A program made the position numbers and the translations under genes. The notes under the pieces are model-generated. The model saw only the letters and a program-made list of their open reading frames with translations. It was not told the origin of the DNA and did not search any database. This document shows, piece by piece, positions 34,558 to 44,380 of a stretch of 64,000 bases of DNA. The stretch spans positions 186,001-250,000 of the forward strand of contig JAEYWY010000026.1 in NCBI GenBank assembly GCA_023428695.1, given 5' to 3'. How positions within the stretch are numbered: position 1 is the first letter of the stretch; the number at the start of each line of letters is the position of its first letter. This DNA comes from Bacteroidota bacterium (lineage in GTDB: Bacteria > Bacteroidota > Bacteroidia > Cytophagales > Cyclobacteriaceae).

Positions 34558-37509
34558 TCACTTTTTCTTCTTCAAAAGCCCCTTAATCGCATCACGCGCG
34601 TCTTCAAGCTGCTTCGCGGGTGTCGCTGTTTTAGTAGTGTCAGTCTGGGTCGAATCCGATTTTCCGAGAAGTTTGCCAACTACCTTTTCCGCTTCAGTTC
34701 CCTTAACCGCTTCCTGTATGGCTTTACTTCCTTCTTCTTTCGCCGCTGCAGTCACAGCTTCTTTAACCTGTTCCTTCTGTTCAGTGGAAACAAGGTTGAA
34801 CGACGGATTGTTGTATGCGCCGCCGATACCAATCGAAAGCGGAATGTTTGAATTCGGATCAGTTTTTCCACCGCTGTACTGGGAAATCAGACTGTTGAAC
34901 TGGGTTCCGAGTTTTCCGGCAGGGACATCCATTTTCAGTGTATAATCAAGCTTGCCGTCAAGGCCAGTGCTTCCGGCAACCGTTGTTTTATAGTCACCGA
35001 ATTTTACATCGAACGGTTTCACGCTGAGTTTTCCATCCTTAATGGACGCCGACATCAAAACATCTTTCAACGACACTTCGCTCGTGTTGTCAAGTTTTGT
35101 AAGCGAAGTGATACCGGAGATCAGCTTCGAATCTTTCAGGGCTGCCTGTGCGATTTTGATGAGGCCGGATCCGTTCACCGTTGCAAGATTAGGCATCATG
35201 TCCTGCAACAATTCGCCGGAGATCTTGAAGTCGGTCGAAAAATTTCCGCTTGCGAGTCCGGCAATAGGTGCGTACGACTGGACGAGGCTGGATGCATTTG
35301 CGGCCTGACGAATCGAAACGTTTTCAATCTTGAGCCCGAGGTCGTATTTCGGATGAGCAAGGTCGCGGGTGTTATACGTACCGTTGACCACGAATTGTCC
35401 ACCAAGCATATTGAATTTGAGACCACTAAGATCGGCGACTCCGTTTCTGATGATTACCTCGCCCGTTGCATTCGTAATATTGAAATTCATCAGGTTGACG
35501 CGCTTGACGTCAGACTTCATCACGAAATCAATGTTCGAAGGGATGGGTATTACGCCGTACGAAGTTGTGTCAGTAGTGCTGGTTTCCTCGGTGTCGGTCA
35601 TGAATTCGTTAAGGTCAAGGAGGTTCGAATTCAGATTGACGGACCCTTTGATCGTTTCCTTGCCAAACACGTAACCGATATAGTTATAGATGGCGCCATT
35701 AACGCGGAAGTCGCTTCTTCCCACTTTGCCATCAACATCCTTGATTTCAATTTTCTTCGGATCAAATACCATCGATGCTTTTGCAAGTGTAACCTCCGGC
35801 AGATCGGCAGTTGCATACCGGAAATCACGAAGCGATGCGGACCCCGATGTCGGAAGGCGTTCGTAACGTTCGGCCTGCAGGTCGGAATACTTCCCTTTGG
35901 TTTTCAGGTCGGCATTGATCTTACCGGCAAGCGTCATTCCTTCAATCGGGAATATCTTTGTAATGTTGGCGAGGTCAACGGCACCTTTTGCTGTCAGATC
36001 CCAGGTGTAATTGTCAAGATTTTCGAGAACCAGGTTTGCCTGGAATTTCTCTTTGTCCATGATCATGGCAAAATCATTCACGTGGATAACGGTTTCCTCC
36101 ATACGTCCGGAAGAATTCTTAATGTCCGCAGTGAAACGCATATCCTCCATGGGAATCGGGAACTCGCTGGATTTGACGTAACCATTTGCCAGTGACATAG
36201 CTGCTTCAATGGCAGGTATCGTATTCTTCAGACTGTCATATACACCCTTTGCCTTCAGATCGACAGCGTAATTTCCGCGCATTGTCAGTCCTTCCATCGG
36301 GAACATCTGATTCAGTTCCGCCAGATTTAGTTTGGCGTTGATTGCTGCATCTACATTGGTAGGATAGATCTTTGTAATGAGTGCGCGCGCATCAACAGGA
36401 TTGTTTCCAAAATCCAAATGGAGTTTCTTCAAATCGATAACAGTATTGTCAATGATGCCGTCTTTGTTGTCGATCAGCAGGTCCATGTTGATGTTGTTGA
36501 CCGCAGTAGGCAGATCCGGATATTTGAACATCGCATCGTTGACTTTCAGGTTCACATTGAACGCAGGCATCTGTTGTTCACTGTACGTTCCCTTTACAAA
36601 TCCGTCAAAGGCGAGGTCACCACTGGTTTCGATTTTTTCAAAATCCTTTGTGTACATACCGGGCACGAGCGAGAGGAGGCTTCGGAATGTGTTTTCCGGA
36701 CTGCGGAAGTTGATGTCCATACCGAAGTCATTTTCATTCATCTTAAACCATCCATCAAAAGTCATGGCGAAGTCATTAACTTTCAAGGAGTTTTCCTTGA
36801 ACGTGTATTTCGTGTACTCTTCGCTGATGCTGATAACGGCGTCAATTTCCGCGCGTTTGTTGGTAAGATATTCCGTGCCGTCAAAGCTTGTGGTTACCGA
36901 GTCAGCAACTGTTTTTGTTTTCAGATCGAAAACATCCTGTGTGAAGTCACCGCTGCCGGTGTGGTTAAGTCCGACCAACTCCAGTTGAAATGGAATGGTT
37001 TTGTCGTCATACGTCAAGCTGCCATCGACGATTTCCCAATGATCAATTCCAAACGAGAAGTCTTCACTTTCCTCCGTTGTCGTCGTGTCTTCCGACGGAA
37101 TCATGATATCATAGTTCGCCTGACCAGCTTCGTTTACCTTCACATTGATCACGGGGCCGATCAGTGAAATACCTTTCACCCGCATCTGGTCGCCAAACAG
37201 AATGTCAGCAAGATTTACCTCAACCTCAAATCTTTCGGTCGCGAAAAGAACCTGGCCTGCAAACGGAGCGCGATTGACAACACCAAGGTTGTCCATTGTA
37301 ACCGTAATGTTCGGGAAGTTCCGAAACAAGCTGAGACTAAAATCGTCGGTCTCAAAAAGAACGTCAGCATTGACGGATTTGGCGAGCTCTTTGTCAATTG
37401 CAGCTCTGATGTCATCCTTGAACACGGCCGGAAGTATAAGTGCCGCCGCAAGAAGGAACACGATCAATCCACCAAGGATAATGAGGGTCCACTTTACTGG
37501 TTTTTTCAT
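34558..37509 (-). CDS. AsmA-family protein
   Basis: The ATG at 37509 gives an N-terminal membrane anchor (KWTLIILGGLIVFLLAAALIL) followed by the AsmA signature KDDIRAAIDKELAKSVNADV and NFPNITVTMDNLGV. The remaining 900 residues are the long beta-strand-rich repeats of the AsmA/TamB superfamily, and the C-terminal portion (VNGSGLIKIAQAALKDSKLI, NNPSFNLVSTEQKEQVKEAV) is the AsmA_2-type end. Members such as YhdP and TamB move phospholipids between membranes. This is likely a periplasmic bridge protein anchored in the inner membrane. A lysine-rich tail ends it. Confidence 0.9.
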   Translation of the reverse strand: MKKPVKWTLIILGGLIVFLLAAALILPAVFKDDIRAAIDKELAKSVNADVLFETDDFSLSLFRNFPNITVTMDNLGVVNRAPFAGQVLFATERFEVEVNLADILFGDQMRVKGISLIGPVINVKVNEAGQANYDIMIPSEDTTTTEESEDFSFGIDHWEIVDGSLTYDDKTIPFQLELVGLNHTGSGDFTQDVFDLKTKTVADSVTTSFDGTEYLTNKRAEIDAVISISEEYTKYTFKENSLKVNDFAMTFDGWFKMNENDFGMDINFRSPENTFRSLLSLVPGMYTKDFEKIETSGDLAFDGFVKGTYSEQQMPAFNVNLKVNDAMFKYPDLPTAVNNINMDLLIDNKDGIIDNTVIDLKKLHLDFGNNPVDARALITKIYPTNVDAAINAKLNLAELNQMFPMEGLTMRGNYAVDLKAKGVYDSLKNTIPAIEAAMSLANGYVKSSEFPIPMEDMRFTADIKNSSGRMEETVIHVNDFAMIMDKEKFQANLVLENLDNYTWDLTAKGAVDLANITKIFPIEGMTLAGKINADLKTKGKYSDLQAERYERLPTSGSASLRDFRYATADLPEVTLAKASMVFDPKKIEIKDVDGKVGRSDFRVNGAIYNYIGYVFGKETIKGSVNLNSNLLDLNEFMTDTEETSTTDTTSYGVIPIPSNIDFVMKSDVKRVNLMNFNITNATGEVIIRNGVADLSGLKFNMLGGQFVVNGTYNTRDLAHPKYDLGLKIENVSIRQAANASSLVQSYAPIAGLASGNFSTDFKISGELLQDMMPNLATVNGSGLIKIAQAALKDSKLISGITSLTKLDNTSEVSLKDVLMSASIKDGKLSVKPFDVKFGDYKTTVAGSTGLDGKLDYTLKMDVPAGKLGTQFNSLISQYSGGKTDPNSNIPLSIGIGGAYNNPSFNLVSTEQKEQVKEAVTAAAKEEGSKAIQEAVKGTEAEKVVGKLLGKSDSTQTDTTKTATPAKQLEDARDAIKGLLKKKK

Positions 37510-37612
37510 GGTTAAAGCCGTTTGAAAATCTGATAACAATATTGGGCTAAAATTAGCTTACCGAATCGTACATTTTTAGAGCATTCGACGGGTAACATTA
37601 CATATTCGTCAT

Positions 37613-39040
37613 CTAGAACAACTTCAGGAACCAGTCCATAATGCGTTGCGATACTGCGGTGTAGGGAGGATAGAGCATTTTGACGGATGTCATGCCCGGT
37701 CTTTGTCGCAGGACCGGTTTTTCATTCGAAAATGCCAGAAATCCAAAATGGCCGTGAGATTTGCCATGGCCGCTCGTATTAACACCGCCGAATGGCAGGC
37801 CGTGGTGGAGGAAATGGATCCCACAATCATTAACACAAACACCGCCGGCAGATGTTCCACGCAGTATAGACTCCCGGATTGCGCTACTTTTGGTGAACAG
37901 GTATAACGCCAACGGTTTGGGCTTCTGATTCACAAATCGTATGGCCTCTTCGGCATTGTTCGTGGTGATCACAGGCAATATCGGACCAAATATCTCCTCC
38001 TGAAGTATGCGTGCGTCTGGCGAAACCGCCGAGAGGACAACGGGAGCGATAAACCGGTCGGCCTCATCCATTTCTCCCTCCATTGCAACTCGCGCGCCTT
38101 TGACCTTAGCATCCGCTACCAGTTCAGCGAGCCGACGGAAATGTTTGGCGTTGACTATCCGGCAATACGATGGCGAGTTTGCAAACGATCCGTTGACGGA
38201 GAAACGTTCGCGAACCTTTGAGCAAATTTTTTCAGTCAATGCATCGGCGATTCTTTTATCGGCGATAATGTAATCAGGAGCAATACACGTTTGTCCGTTG
38301 TTGACAAATTTTGCGACGACGATCCGTTCTGCTGCATCGTTCAGGTTTGCGTCAGCAGCAACGATGCACGGTGACTTACCACCGAGTTCAAGCGTTATCG
38401 AAGTAAGGTGTTCGGCGGCGGCTTTCATTACAACCTTTCCCACTGACGGGCTTCCTGTAAAAAAGATATGGTCGAATGGCAAGGCGAGTAATTCTGTAGC
38501 TACCGAAGCATCTCCTTCTATTACTGTCACTTCGCGCTGTTCGAAAACCTCCTTCATCATCTCGCTGAGAAGCGCCGACATATGTGGTGTGAATTCCGAC
38601 GGCTTTAGAATTACCGTGTTCCCGGCAGCAATCGCCGATACCAGCGGTCCGACCGAAAGCGAGAACGGATAATTCCATGGCGAGATAATGAGGCAGCTAC
38701 CTTTGGGTTCATACCGGATTACTGAACGCGTGCCGAGAAACGTCCATGGGGCGTCTACCTTTTTAGGGCGGACCCAATCGCGAAGGTTCTTAGACGCAAA
38801 CTGAATTTCGTTCAGGACGTGGAAAACTTCAATAGCATCTACTTCCGTTGCAGGTTTTCGGAAGTCCTGGTAGGCAGCTTCGTGAATGCGTGACCGGTTA
38901 TTAAGTATCCATGAACGAAGGCGCCGCAGCTTCCTTTTTCTCGCTTGCCATTCTTCCAGGCGCAGCGTTTGACTGTAGTCCTTCTGCATCAGAAAAATCT
39001 GGCGAACAAGGGACGTGCTATCGGCTGCCGGGATTGTCAT
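37613..39040 (-). CDS. aldehyde dehydrogenase, class 3-like
   Basis: The 475-residue protein from the ATG at 39040 has all aldehyde dehydrogenase motifs: LIISPWNYPFSLSVGPLVSAIAAGNTVILKPSE-type cofactor region with N123, LELGGKSPCIV with general base E218, and NNGQTCIAPDYI with nucleophile C252. The C terminus (FSNEKPVLRQRPGMTSVKML, then YPPY) and the lack of an N-terminal extension place it with ALDH3-type enzymes that oxidise fatty and aromatic aldehydes. The hydrophobic end IMDWFLKLF may touch membranes. It is a single-gene unit. Confidence 0.93.
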   Translation of the reverse strand: MTIPAADSTSLVRQIFLMQKDYSQTLRLEEWQARKRKLRRLRSWILNNRSRIHEAAYQDFRKPATEVDAIEVFHVLNEIQFASKNLRDWVRPKKVDAPWTFLGTRSVIRYEPKGSCLIISPWNYPFSLSVGPLVSAIAAGNTVILKPSEFTPHMSALLSEMMKEVFEQREVTVIEGDASVATELLALPFDHIFFTGSPSVGKVVMKAAAEHLTSITLELGGKSPCIVAADANLNDAAERIVVAKFVNNGQTCIAPDYIIADKRIADALTEKICSKVRERFSVNGSFANSPSYCRIVNAKHFRRLAELVADAKVKGARVAMEGEMDEADRFIAPVVLSAVSPDARILQEEIFGPILPVITTNNAEEAIRFVNQKPKPLALYLFTKSSAIRESILRGTSAGGVCVNDCGIHFLHHGLPFGGVNTSGHGKSHGHFGFLAFSNEKPVLRQRPGMTSVKMLYPPYTAVSQRIMDWFLKLF

Positions 39041-39151
39041 GGTTAATGGAGTGACAAACATACGGGAAAATGACCTGATTTCAGATTCGTTCGTTTGATC
39101 AGGTGCTTGTCACAATTCTATGGTGGCCCTCCGGCTGGAAGATTGGATTGT

Positions 39152-39850
39152 CTAGTTTTCGAGGATACGCAACTCCACGCGACGGTTCAGGCTATGTGCT
39201 TCCGGGGTCTCATCCCGTGATAACGGCATCGTTCCACCAAATGCTTTCGTCTTGATACGCGAGGAGGCAATACCTTTGCTGCGGAGATATTTTTTGACGG
39301 CGTCAACCCGCTCCTGGGAGAGTTTCATATTGGTCTTTGCATCTCCAAGGTAGTCCGTGTGGCCTTCGAGTTGGATTACCATCCGCGCATTCTCGTTCAT
39401 CATCTTCACGACAAGCTCCAACTCTTCGTAGGATTCAGGACTGATTCTCGACTTACCCATCTGGAAGATGAGGTTATTCAAACGCATTACCTGACCCGGG
39501 GCGTGATTTGTCTTGTGGCCGGCGGTGAGCTCAATGTTTCGGATAACTTTGCCGCTATCGTCCGCTTCGGCAGGATCAAGCATGTATTTCGCGGGAAGAT
39601 ATCCCTCAGCTTCGACTACAATAGCATATTTTTCATTGTCAAACATCGGGAATGAATACGTCGAATTGTTTAACGTACCGATCCTGCTTCCGTACGGAAG
39701 ACTCTGATAACGAATGCGTGCCTGAACAGGTTCTTTTGTTTCAGCGTTGAAGATTCTTCCCTCAGCCACAATCACCGTGTCGGCCGATTGTGAAAATCCC
39801 GGAAGTGAAATCAGGCAAAAAGTAAATACTCTGATAATTCCAGTAGTCAT
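39152..39850 (-). CDS. short OmpA-family protein with N-terminal regulatory domain
   Basis: The 232-residue protein has a signal peptide (MTTGIIRVFTFCLISLPGFSQ), a short carboxypeptidase-regulatory-like domain (VIVAEGRIFNAETKEPVQARIRYQSLPYGSR), and a C-terminal OmpA domain with NLIFQMGKSRISPESYEEL and LEGHTDYLGDAKTNMKLSQERVDAVKKYL, which should bind peptidoglycan. It follows the larger OmpA protein after 11 bp, so both are in one transcript and could act together at the outer membrane. Confidence 0.9.
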   Translation of the reverse strand: MTTGIIRVFTFCLISLPGFSQSADTVIVAEGRIFNAETKEPVQARIRYQSLPYGSRIGTLNNSTYSFPMFDNEKYAIVVEAEGYLPAKYMLDPAEADDSGKVIRNIELTAGHKTNHAPGQVMRLNNLIFQMGKSRISPESYEELELVVKMMNENARMVIQLEGHTDYLGDAKTNMKLSQERVDAVKKYLRSKGIASSRIKTKAFGGTMPLSRDETPEAHSLNRRVELRILEN

Positions 39851-39861
39851 GGCGTTAGGTA

Positions 39862-41865
39862 TTAAAGTTTCAAGATTTTAAACTCAACCCTTCTGTTCTT
39901 TCCACGTCCTTGTTCTGTCTCATTGGACTCGAGTGGTCGACGCGAGCCCTGGAATTCTATTCTTATCCGGTTTGCGGAAATGCCCTGTTGCGAAAGATAT
40001 CCAGACACTGCCTTCACCCGTTGTTCAGACAATGCGAGATTCGTTGCTTCAGATCCAACATTGTCGCTGTGACCGGACAACTCGATAATTGTCCCTGGCT
40101 GCTCTTTAAGCAGGGCAACAATTTTGTTTAGCTCGGTCTTTGACGCATTGTTAAGTGTTGCCTTATTCGACTCGAAATATACGGCGCTGCGGTAGGAAGT
40201 CGTGAGCGGTGACGTCAGCAGAAAATCCTGATCCTTGATGACACGGTTGGGCTGTACGTTCTTCAGGTTGACTTCCTTAACTTCGCTCTTTCCATTTTCA
40301 TTTTCGGCGTGCACGCGATATGTGCCACCCGCTGTAAGTTGAATTTCATAAAATCCCGTCTCCGGATTTGTTGTCGCAATTCCAGACTCTTTTCCGCCAC
40401 CAGTCTTCTGATACACAATGCGCGCAGAAAGCGGATTGAATGTGCGCTTGTCCGATACCTTTCCGGAAATCGTAACCCACGGTTCGGCCGTTTTGAGTAT
40501 GGGCAGCTTTACGCGGAAGATGTCGGTATTCGTGTCGCTGACTCCGCGAGAGTAGTAAGCGTACTCTCCTGTGACCGGGATGTTGAAGAAAAGGTCTTCT
40601 AGCGGCGAGTTAATTGTCGGGCCGAGGTTTTCCGGATCAGACCAGTTTGTCCAGGTATCGTCCAGCCTTCGCGTTACATAGATATCACTGCCGCCATACC
40701 CGCTGAATCCTTTCGACGAAAAGTACAATGTCTTGTGATCGGTATCGAGAAAAGGTGCTGATTCCTCCGCGGCGGTGTTAACGATTGTGCCAAGATTCAA
40801 AGGCTCGGTCCACATGCTGTCTTTTTCCATGAACGAAACGTACAAGTCACGATCCCCATAACTGTCGTCGCGTTGTACCGACATCAAAAGTACGAGACGA
40901 TTGTTGGTAAGGAAGTAGTCTGATTTTTTCGCGCGGTTGTAATCGTTCGTAATCTTCAAGGGCACAGGTTCACTCCATTCTCCCGAAACGTTGGAGCTGA
41001 TAGAAATGCCGGTGCTCTTTCCATCGGATGATTTGCTGTCAATCAACATAATTGCCGACTTGCCGTCCGGTGTTATCGCCTGAATTGAATTGAGTGTATT
41101 AGATCCTTCGGTGTTTAACTCTTTCAGGTTTCGGGCGAGTTCCCATTTTCCATCCTGATCGAGTTGTGAAAACCAAATATCTTCTCCATCCTTCACACCG
41201 CCGGTGTTCTCCGGATGATTGGCGCGACTGAAGTAAAGCGTCTTTCCATCCGGCGAGAGAACCGGGTTGAGTTCGCTGTAATCGCTGTTAACATTTTTGT
41301 CCAGCGTTTCAATCAATATCCCGGATGCGAGAAGTTGCATGGTAGGAATATCGGCGATGATCGGGTATTGTGAATCTGAAATAGCAACGGCATCTATGCC
41401 AAAGTAGTCAGTAAGATGCGCGCCGTCGAATTCAATCTTGATTGCAGTAACCTTGTATGGCGTCGGATCCATGAACACGTTAAGCATTCTTCCTTTGAGC
41501 GGTACGGCAACAGGCTCAAGCGAATTGATTTCGTGCTCTTTTCCGTTTTCGTCGTATGCGACAATCCTGGTGATAGCACTTGGGTTATGTGACTCGGCGA
41601 TAGCAATCTGGCGGATGCTCATCGGGTTGGCATAACGGAGTTTGATAAATTCCTTTCCCTTCGGCATGTCAGGAGACCACGCATTCGGGCTTTGACCACC
41701 GGCAGGAAGAACGTTCGGTTTTCCCAAAACCTGTTTTGCCGAATACTGGATGGGCGTTAGTTCGGAGGAGAATTCAATCACGTCAGATGCCCATTGGACC
41801 ACCTGCGCATTCGCGAATCCGGTTGTCAACGCGACGAAACAAACCAGGAAAAAATGTCGCATCAT
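39862..41865 (-). CDS. outer-membrane OmpA protein with discoidin-like domain and PD40 propeller
   Basis: The 667-residue protein has a signal peptide (FLVCFVALTTGFANAQ). Residues 20-165 resemble a discoidin/galactose-binding-like beta-sandwich (YANPMSIRQIAIAESHNPSA, MDPTPYKVTAIKIEFDG). A PD40 propeller covers 190-440 (NPVLSPDGKTLYFSRANHPEN, DTDHKTLYFSSKGFSGYGGSDIYV), then a carboxypeptidase-regulatory domain, and an OmpA_C domain (YFESNKATLNNASKTELNKI, SGHSDNVGSEATNLALSEQR). It differs from the PorE-like protein by having the discoidin-like domain where TPRs would be. It may display a ligand-binding face and anchor to peptidoglycan; the ligand is unknown. Confidence 0.88.
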   Translation of the reverse strand: MMRHFFLVCFVALTTGFANAQVVQWASDVIEFSSELTPIQYSAKQVLGKPNVLPAGGQSPNAWSPDMPKGKEFIKLRYANPMSIRQIAIAESHNPSAITRIVAYDENGKEHEINSLEPVAVPLKGRMLNVFMDPTPYKVTAIKIEFDGAHLTDYFGIDAVAISDSQYPIIADIPTMQLLASGILIETLDKNVNSDYSELNPVLSPDGKTLYFSRANHPENTGGVKDGEDIWFSQLDQDGKWELARNLKELNTEGSNTLNSIQAITPDGKSAIMLIDSKSSDGKSTGISISSNVSGEWSEPVPLKITNDYNRAKKSDYFLTNNRLVLLMSVQRDDSYGDRDLYVSFMEKDSMWTEPLNLGTIVNTAAEESAPFLDTDHKTLYFSSKGFSGYGGSDIYVTRRLDDTWTNWSDPENLGPTINSPLEDLFFNIPVTGEYAYYSRGVSDTNTDIFRVKLPILKTAEPWVTISGKVSDKRTFNPLSARIVYQKTGGGKESGIATTNPETGFYEIQLTAGGTYRVHAENENGKSEVKEVNLKNVQPNRVIKDQDFLLTSPLTTSYRSAVYFESNKATLNNASKTELNKIVALLKEQPGTIIELSGHSDNVGSEATNLALSEQRVKAVSGYLSQQGISANRIRIEFQGSRRPLESNETEQGRGKNRRVEFKILKL

Positions 41866-42006
41866 CTATACTATAGTTAGGATTTTTAGACCGATAAACT
41901 TAAATAAAAATTTACTAGGAAGGAGAAAGGTGTATAAAAAGATGGGATTTTGAACCGGAATGGTCCACGTCGCTGCAATTCGACGGCGAATCATACCTCT
42001 ACACCG

Positions 42007-44310
42007 CTACTCAAGCGGATGCCGGTCGAAAAGCAAAAAGCCTACGTGAACGAGAGCACCGAAATTGTTTCGATCGTCATCGTAATAGTTCAGCGAGACA
42101 CTTACCGGGCCTATTGGCGAATGGTAGACCAGTGTCGACGTTGCGGCGACAAAAAACTTCTCAAAGTCATTCACGATCACCGTTTCCTGCAGTGTGTTTT
42201 CTTCCAGGAAATCGAATGGCTTGAACACGTAGCCTTCAAGTCGTAAGTCCAGCTTCTTTTTTAATGATATGACGTTGCGCATTCCTGCGGCGACAAAATT
42301 GAAGGACCGAAAATTCCGGAGGAACAGCGTCTTCGAATCCTGCATTGGATGGAATGCCGGTGCATTGGTAAGTGTGGTCATGTAGTTCTGGAAGACGGGT
42401 TGGTTTGAAGTCACTGCTTCAAAATAATATCCCGGTCTGAAGCGGCCCCGTCCAAAGTATTGCTCTGCGGTGAGCCGCACGCGGAACCAGTCGTACGATG
42501 ATCGGTCTGTCTCCTGGCTCAGTGACGTGTTTCCCGGCTTATGTCTGACAGTCGTGTTGTAATAGTGCGCTTTCAAGGAGAAGGCGCGGCCACCAGATGC
42601 GTATTGCTTGCGGTTTAGCGAGCTCAATTCAATTCCGATTCCCGTACGGTAACCTCCGAGGTGAACTTCATCCAGGGTATCGGTCGATATGAACACATCA
42701 CCATTTACAAAGCGATCGCTGTTCGTAAATCCTTCGAACTCGCCCGTCAATTTCATCGAATGTTTGAGTGGTACACCAACTACCACACCTGCTTTCCGAC
42801 TCTTTCGTTCGAGTACAGTTGGCTCGATACCAGGGGCGACGTCCTTCAGCAAATCTTCACTTTCGAGATAGTCCCAGCTGTTGAATCCGATGAAAGGCTG
42901 AACGAAAAACGGCGTCGCGACGTCGAATCGAACAGTAGCCAGACCGGACCGGTAGAAATTTCCGGATTGGAGGTTGAGCTGTGCGTGACCCAGGATTCGT
43001 GTAAACCAGTAGTAATTCAACCCAAGGTAGATGTTGCTGATGTCACGACTGGCGATCACGCCTCCGAAATCAACCAGAAAGTTCTGCTGCGGTCGTCGCG
43101 TTAGCTGAAGACGAAACTCGTCTTCGGCAGTATCATAATAAATCTTTGGATAGACGTTCATGAAATACTCTTCGGAAACGAGTCTGAAATAACCCTTCTT
43201 GATCTGAGAGTAATGAACGGGTCCGTTATAATTTCGCGGTGTCTTGAAGACCTGGCGTATATACCCCCGTTGTCTCGAGTTAAATCCTTCGAAGCTCAGT
43301 TTTCCAAACATGAACGGCTTGTTACGATTGTTGAACTCGTTTCTTCTCAGACAAATCGAGTCACATGTTACTCGTCGCGCAATCTTGGACTTGATTTCAT
43401 CCATCTGCCTCATGGTTTGCTTGTACCCGCTGTCAATCAGACTTTTTGCGCGGGCAAAATCAAACGAAGTGTAGCCGCGCAAATTTGGTTGAATGAAAAC
43501 GCCGCTATCGGAGATCAGACTTGGGTCTGACTTGTCGAGTAGCATAAAAAGCAGCGACTTCGAAATGAGCTTCTCATCATTATCGTACGGATATTCGTCA
43601 AAGATTTTGGTCGACACGTTCACGCCGATGACTACATCCGGTGCAAAATCGTTTTGAACCACGTCAACCGGGAAGTTGTTGTAAACGCCGCCGTCGAAAA
43701 GGTACTTTCCGTCGACCCGGATCGGACGATAAAAGAACGGTACACTTTGTGTCGCCCTGAGTGCGTCGCTTAATGAACCTTTCGAAAGGACAACTTCATT
43801 CTGTGTGAAAATGTCAGCAGTGACGACACGCAATGGAACAAAAAGACTGTCAAAGTTATCTTGCGAAATGGCGGAAGCCTGCGCCATCTTTTCTGAAAGG
43901 GCAAAATTCAGGCTGACGTCGTTGGCGATACTGGAATTGAAAGACAGGTTGAAAGTTGAATCCAGCGCCATCGAAACGGTGAGAAAGCCCGGGTTTGGAC
44001 TGCGTTTGTGGTAGAAGTAGTTGTACCCGGCTTCGCTCGTTCCGCTAACCCAGCCGAGAAACTGGTCTGACAGCACCATGCGTTCAATTTCTTCGGGGCT
44101 CATTCCCGCGGCGTAACACCCGCCGATGATTCCTCCCATTGAAGTGCCCGCAATGTAGTCTATGGGGATTTCGTTTTCTTCAAGCGCTTTCAGTACGCCG
44201 ACGTGTGCAAGGCCCTTCGCCGCACCGCCGCTAAGCACGATGCCCACTTTTTGTCCATGGGCGCACCACGTGAAAAAAGAGAGAAGAAATATCGTTAACA
44301 GGCGCTTCAT
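42007..44310 (-). CDS. patatin-like phospholipase with C-terminal surface-antigen (Omp85-like) barrel
   Basis: The 767-residue protein has a signal peptide (MKRLLTIFLLSFFTWCAHGQ), then a patatin domain: the oxyanion motif GIVLSGGAAKGLAHVG, the nucleophile elbow AGTSMGG with S57, and the catalytic aspartate D206 in FDGGVYNNFPVDV. From about 330 a POTRA-like segment (FGKLSFEGFNSRQRGYIRQVF) leads to a C-terminal barrel of Bac_surface_Ag type (SPIGPVSVSLNYYDDDRNNFGALVHVGFLLF). The design is that of PlpD-type (type Vd) autotransporters, which place the lipase at the surface. The lipid substrate is unknown. Confidence 0.92.
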   Translation of the reverse strand: MKRLLTIFLLSFFTWCAHGQKVGIVLSGGAAKGLAHVGVLKALEENEIPIDYIAGTSMGGIIGGCYAAGMSPEEIERMVLSDQFLGWVSGTSEAGYNYFYHKRSPNPGFLTVSMALDSTFNLSFNSSIANDVSLNFALSEKMAQASAISQDNFDSLFVPLRVVTADIFTQNEVVLSKGSLSDALRATQSVPFFYRPIRVDGKYLFDGGVYNNFPVDVVQNDFAPDVVIGVNVSTKIFDEYPYDNDEKLISKSLLFMLLDKSDPSLISDSGVFIQPNLRGYTSFDFARAKSLIDSGYKQTMRQMDEIKSKIARRVTCDSICLRRNEFNNRNKPFMFGKLSFEGFNSRQRGYIRQVFKTPRNYNGPVHYSQIKKGYFRLVSEEYFMNVYPKIYYDTAEDEFRLQLTRRPQQNFLVDFGGVIASRDISNIYLGLNYYWFTRILGHAQLNLQSGNFYRSGLATVRFDVATPFFVQPFIGFNSWDYLESEDLLKDVAPGIEPTVLERKSRKAGVVVGVPLKHSMKLTGEFEGFTNSDRFVNGDVFISTDTLDEVHLGGYRTGIGIELSSLNRKQYASGGRAFSLKAHYYNTTVRHKPGNTSLSQETDRSSYDWFRVRLTAEQYFGRGRFRPGYYFEAVTSNQPVFQNYMTTLTNAPAFHPMQDSKTLFLRNFRSFNFVAAGMRNVISLKKKLDLRLEGYVFKPFDFLEENTLQETVIVNDFEKFFVAATSTLVYHSPIGPVSVSLNYYDDDRNNFGALVHVGFLLFDRHPLE

Positions 44311-44380
44311 GCAAGTCTGTCAAAGGTAAAAACAAGGGTGGGATTCCACCCCAGGTCTCAACGAAGCGCTTACAGAAAGA

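Noticed and set aside
35353..37167. Plus-strand frames opposite the AsmA-like gene
   Set aside because: The minus strand has a full-length AsmA protein; the plus frames are shorter and have no domain.
44321..44328. TACCTTTG box (minus strand) before the patatin gene
   Set aside because: It matches the -7 consensus but lies so close to the ATG that the leader would be about five bases, and there is no -33 element.
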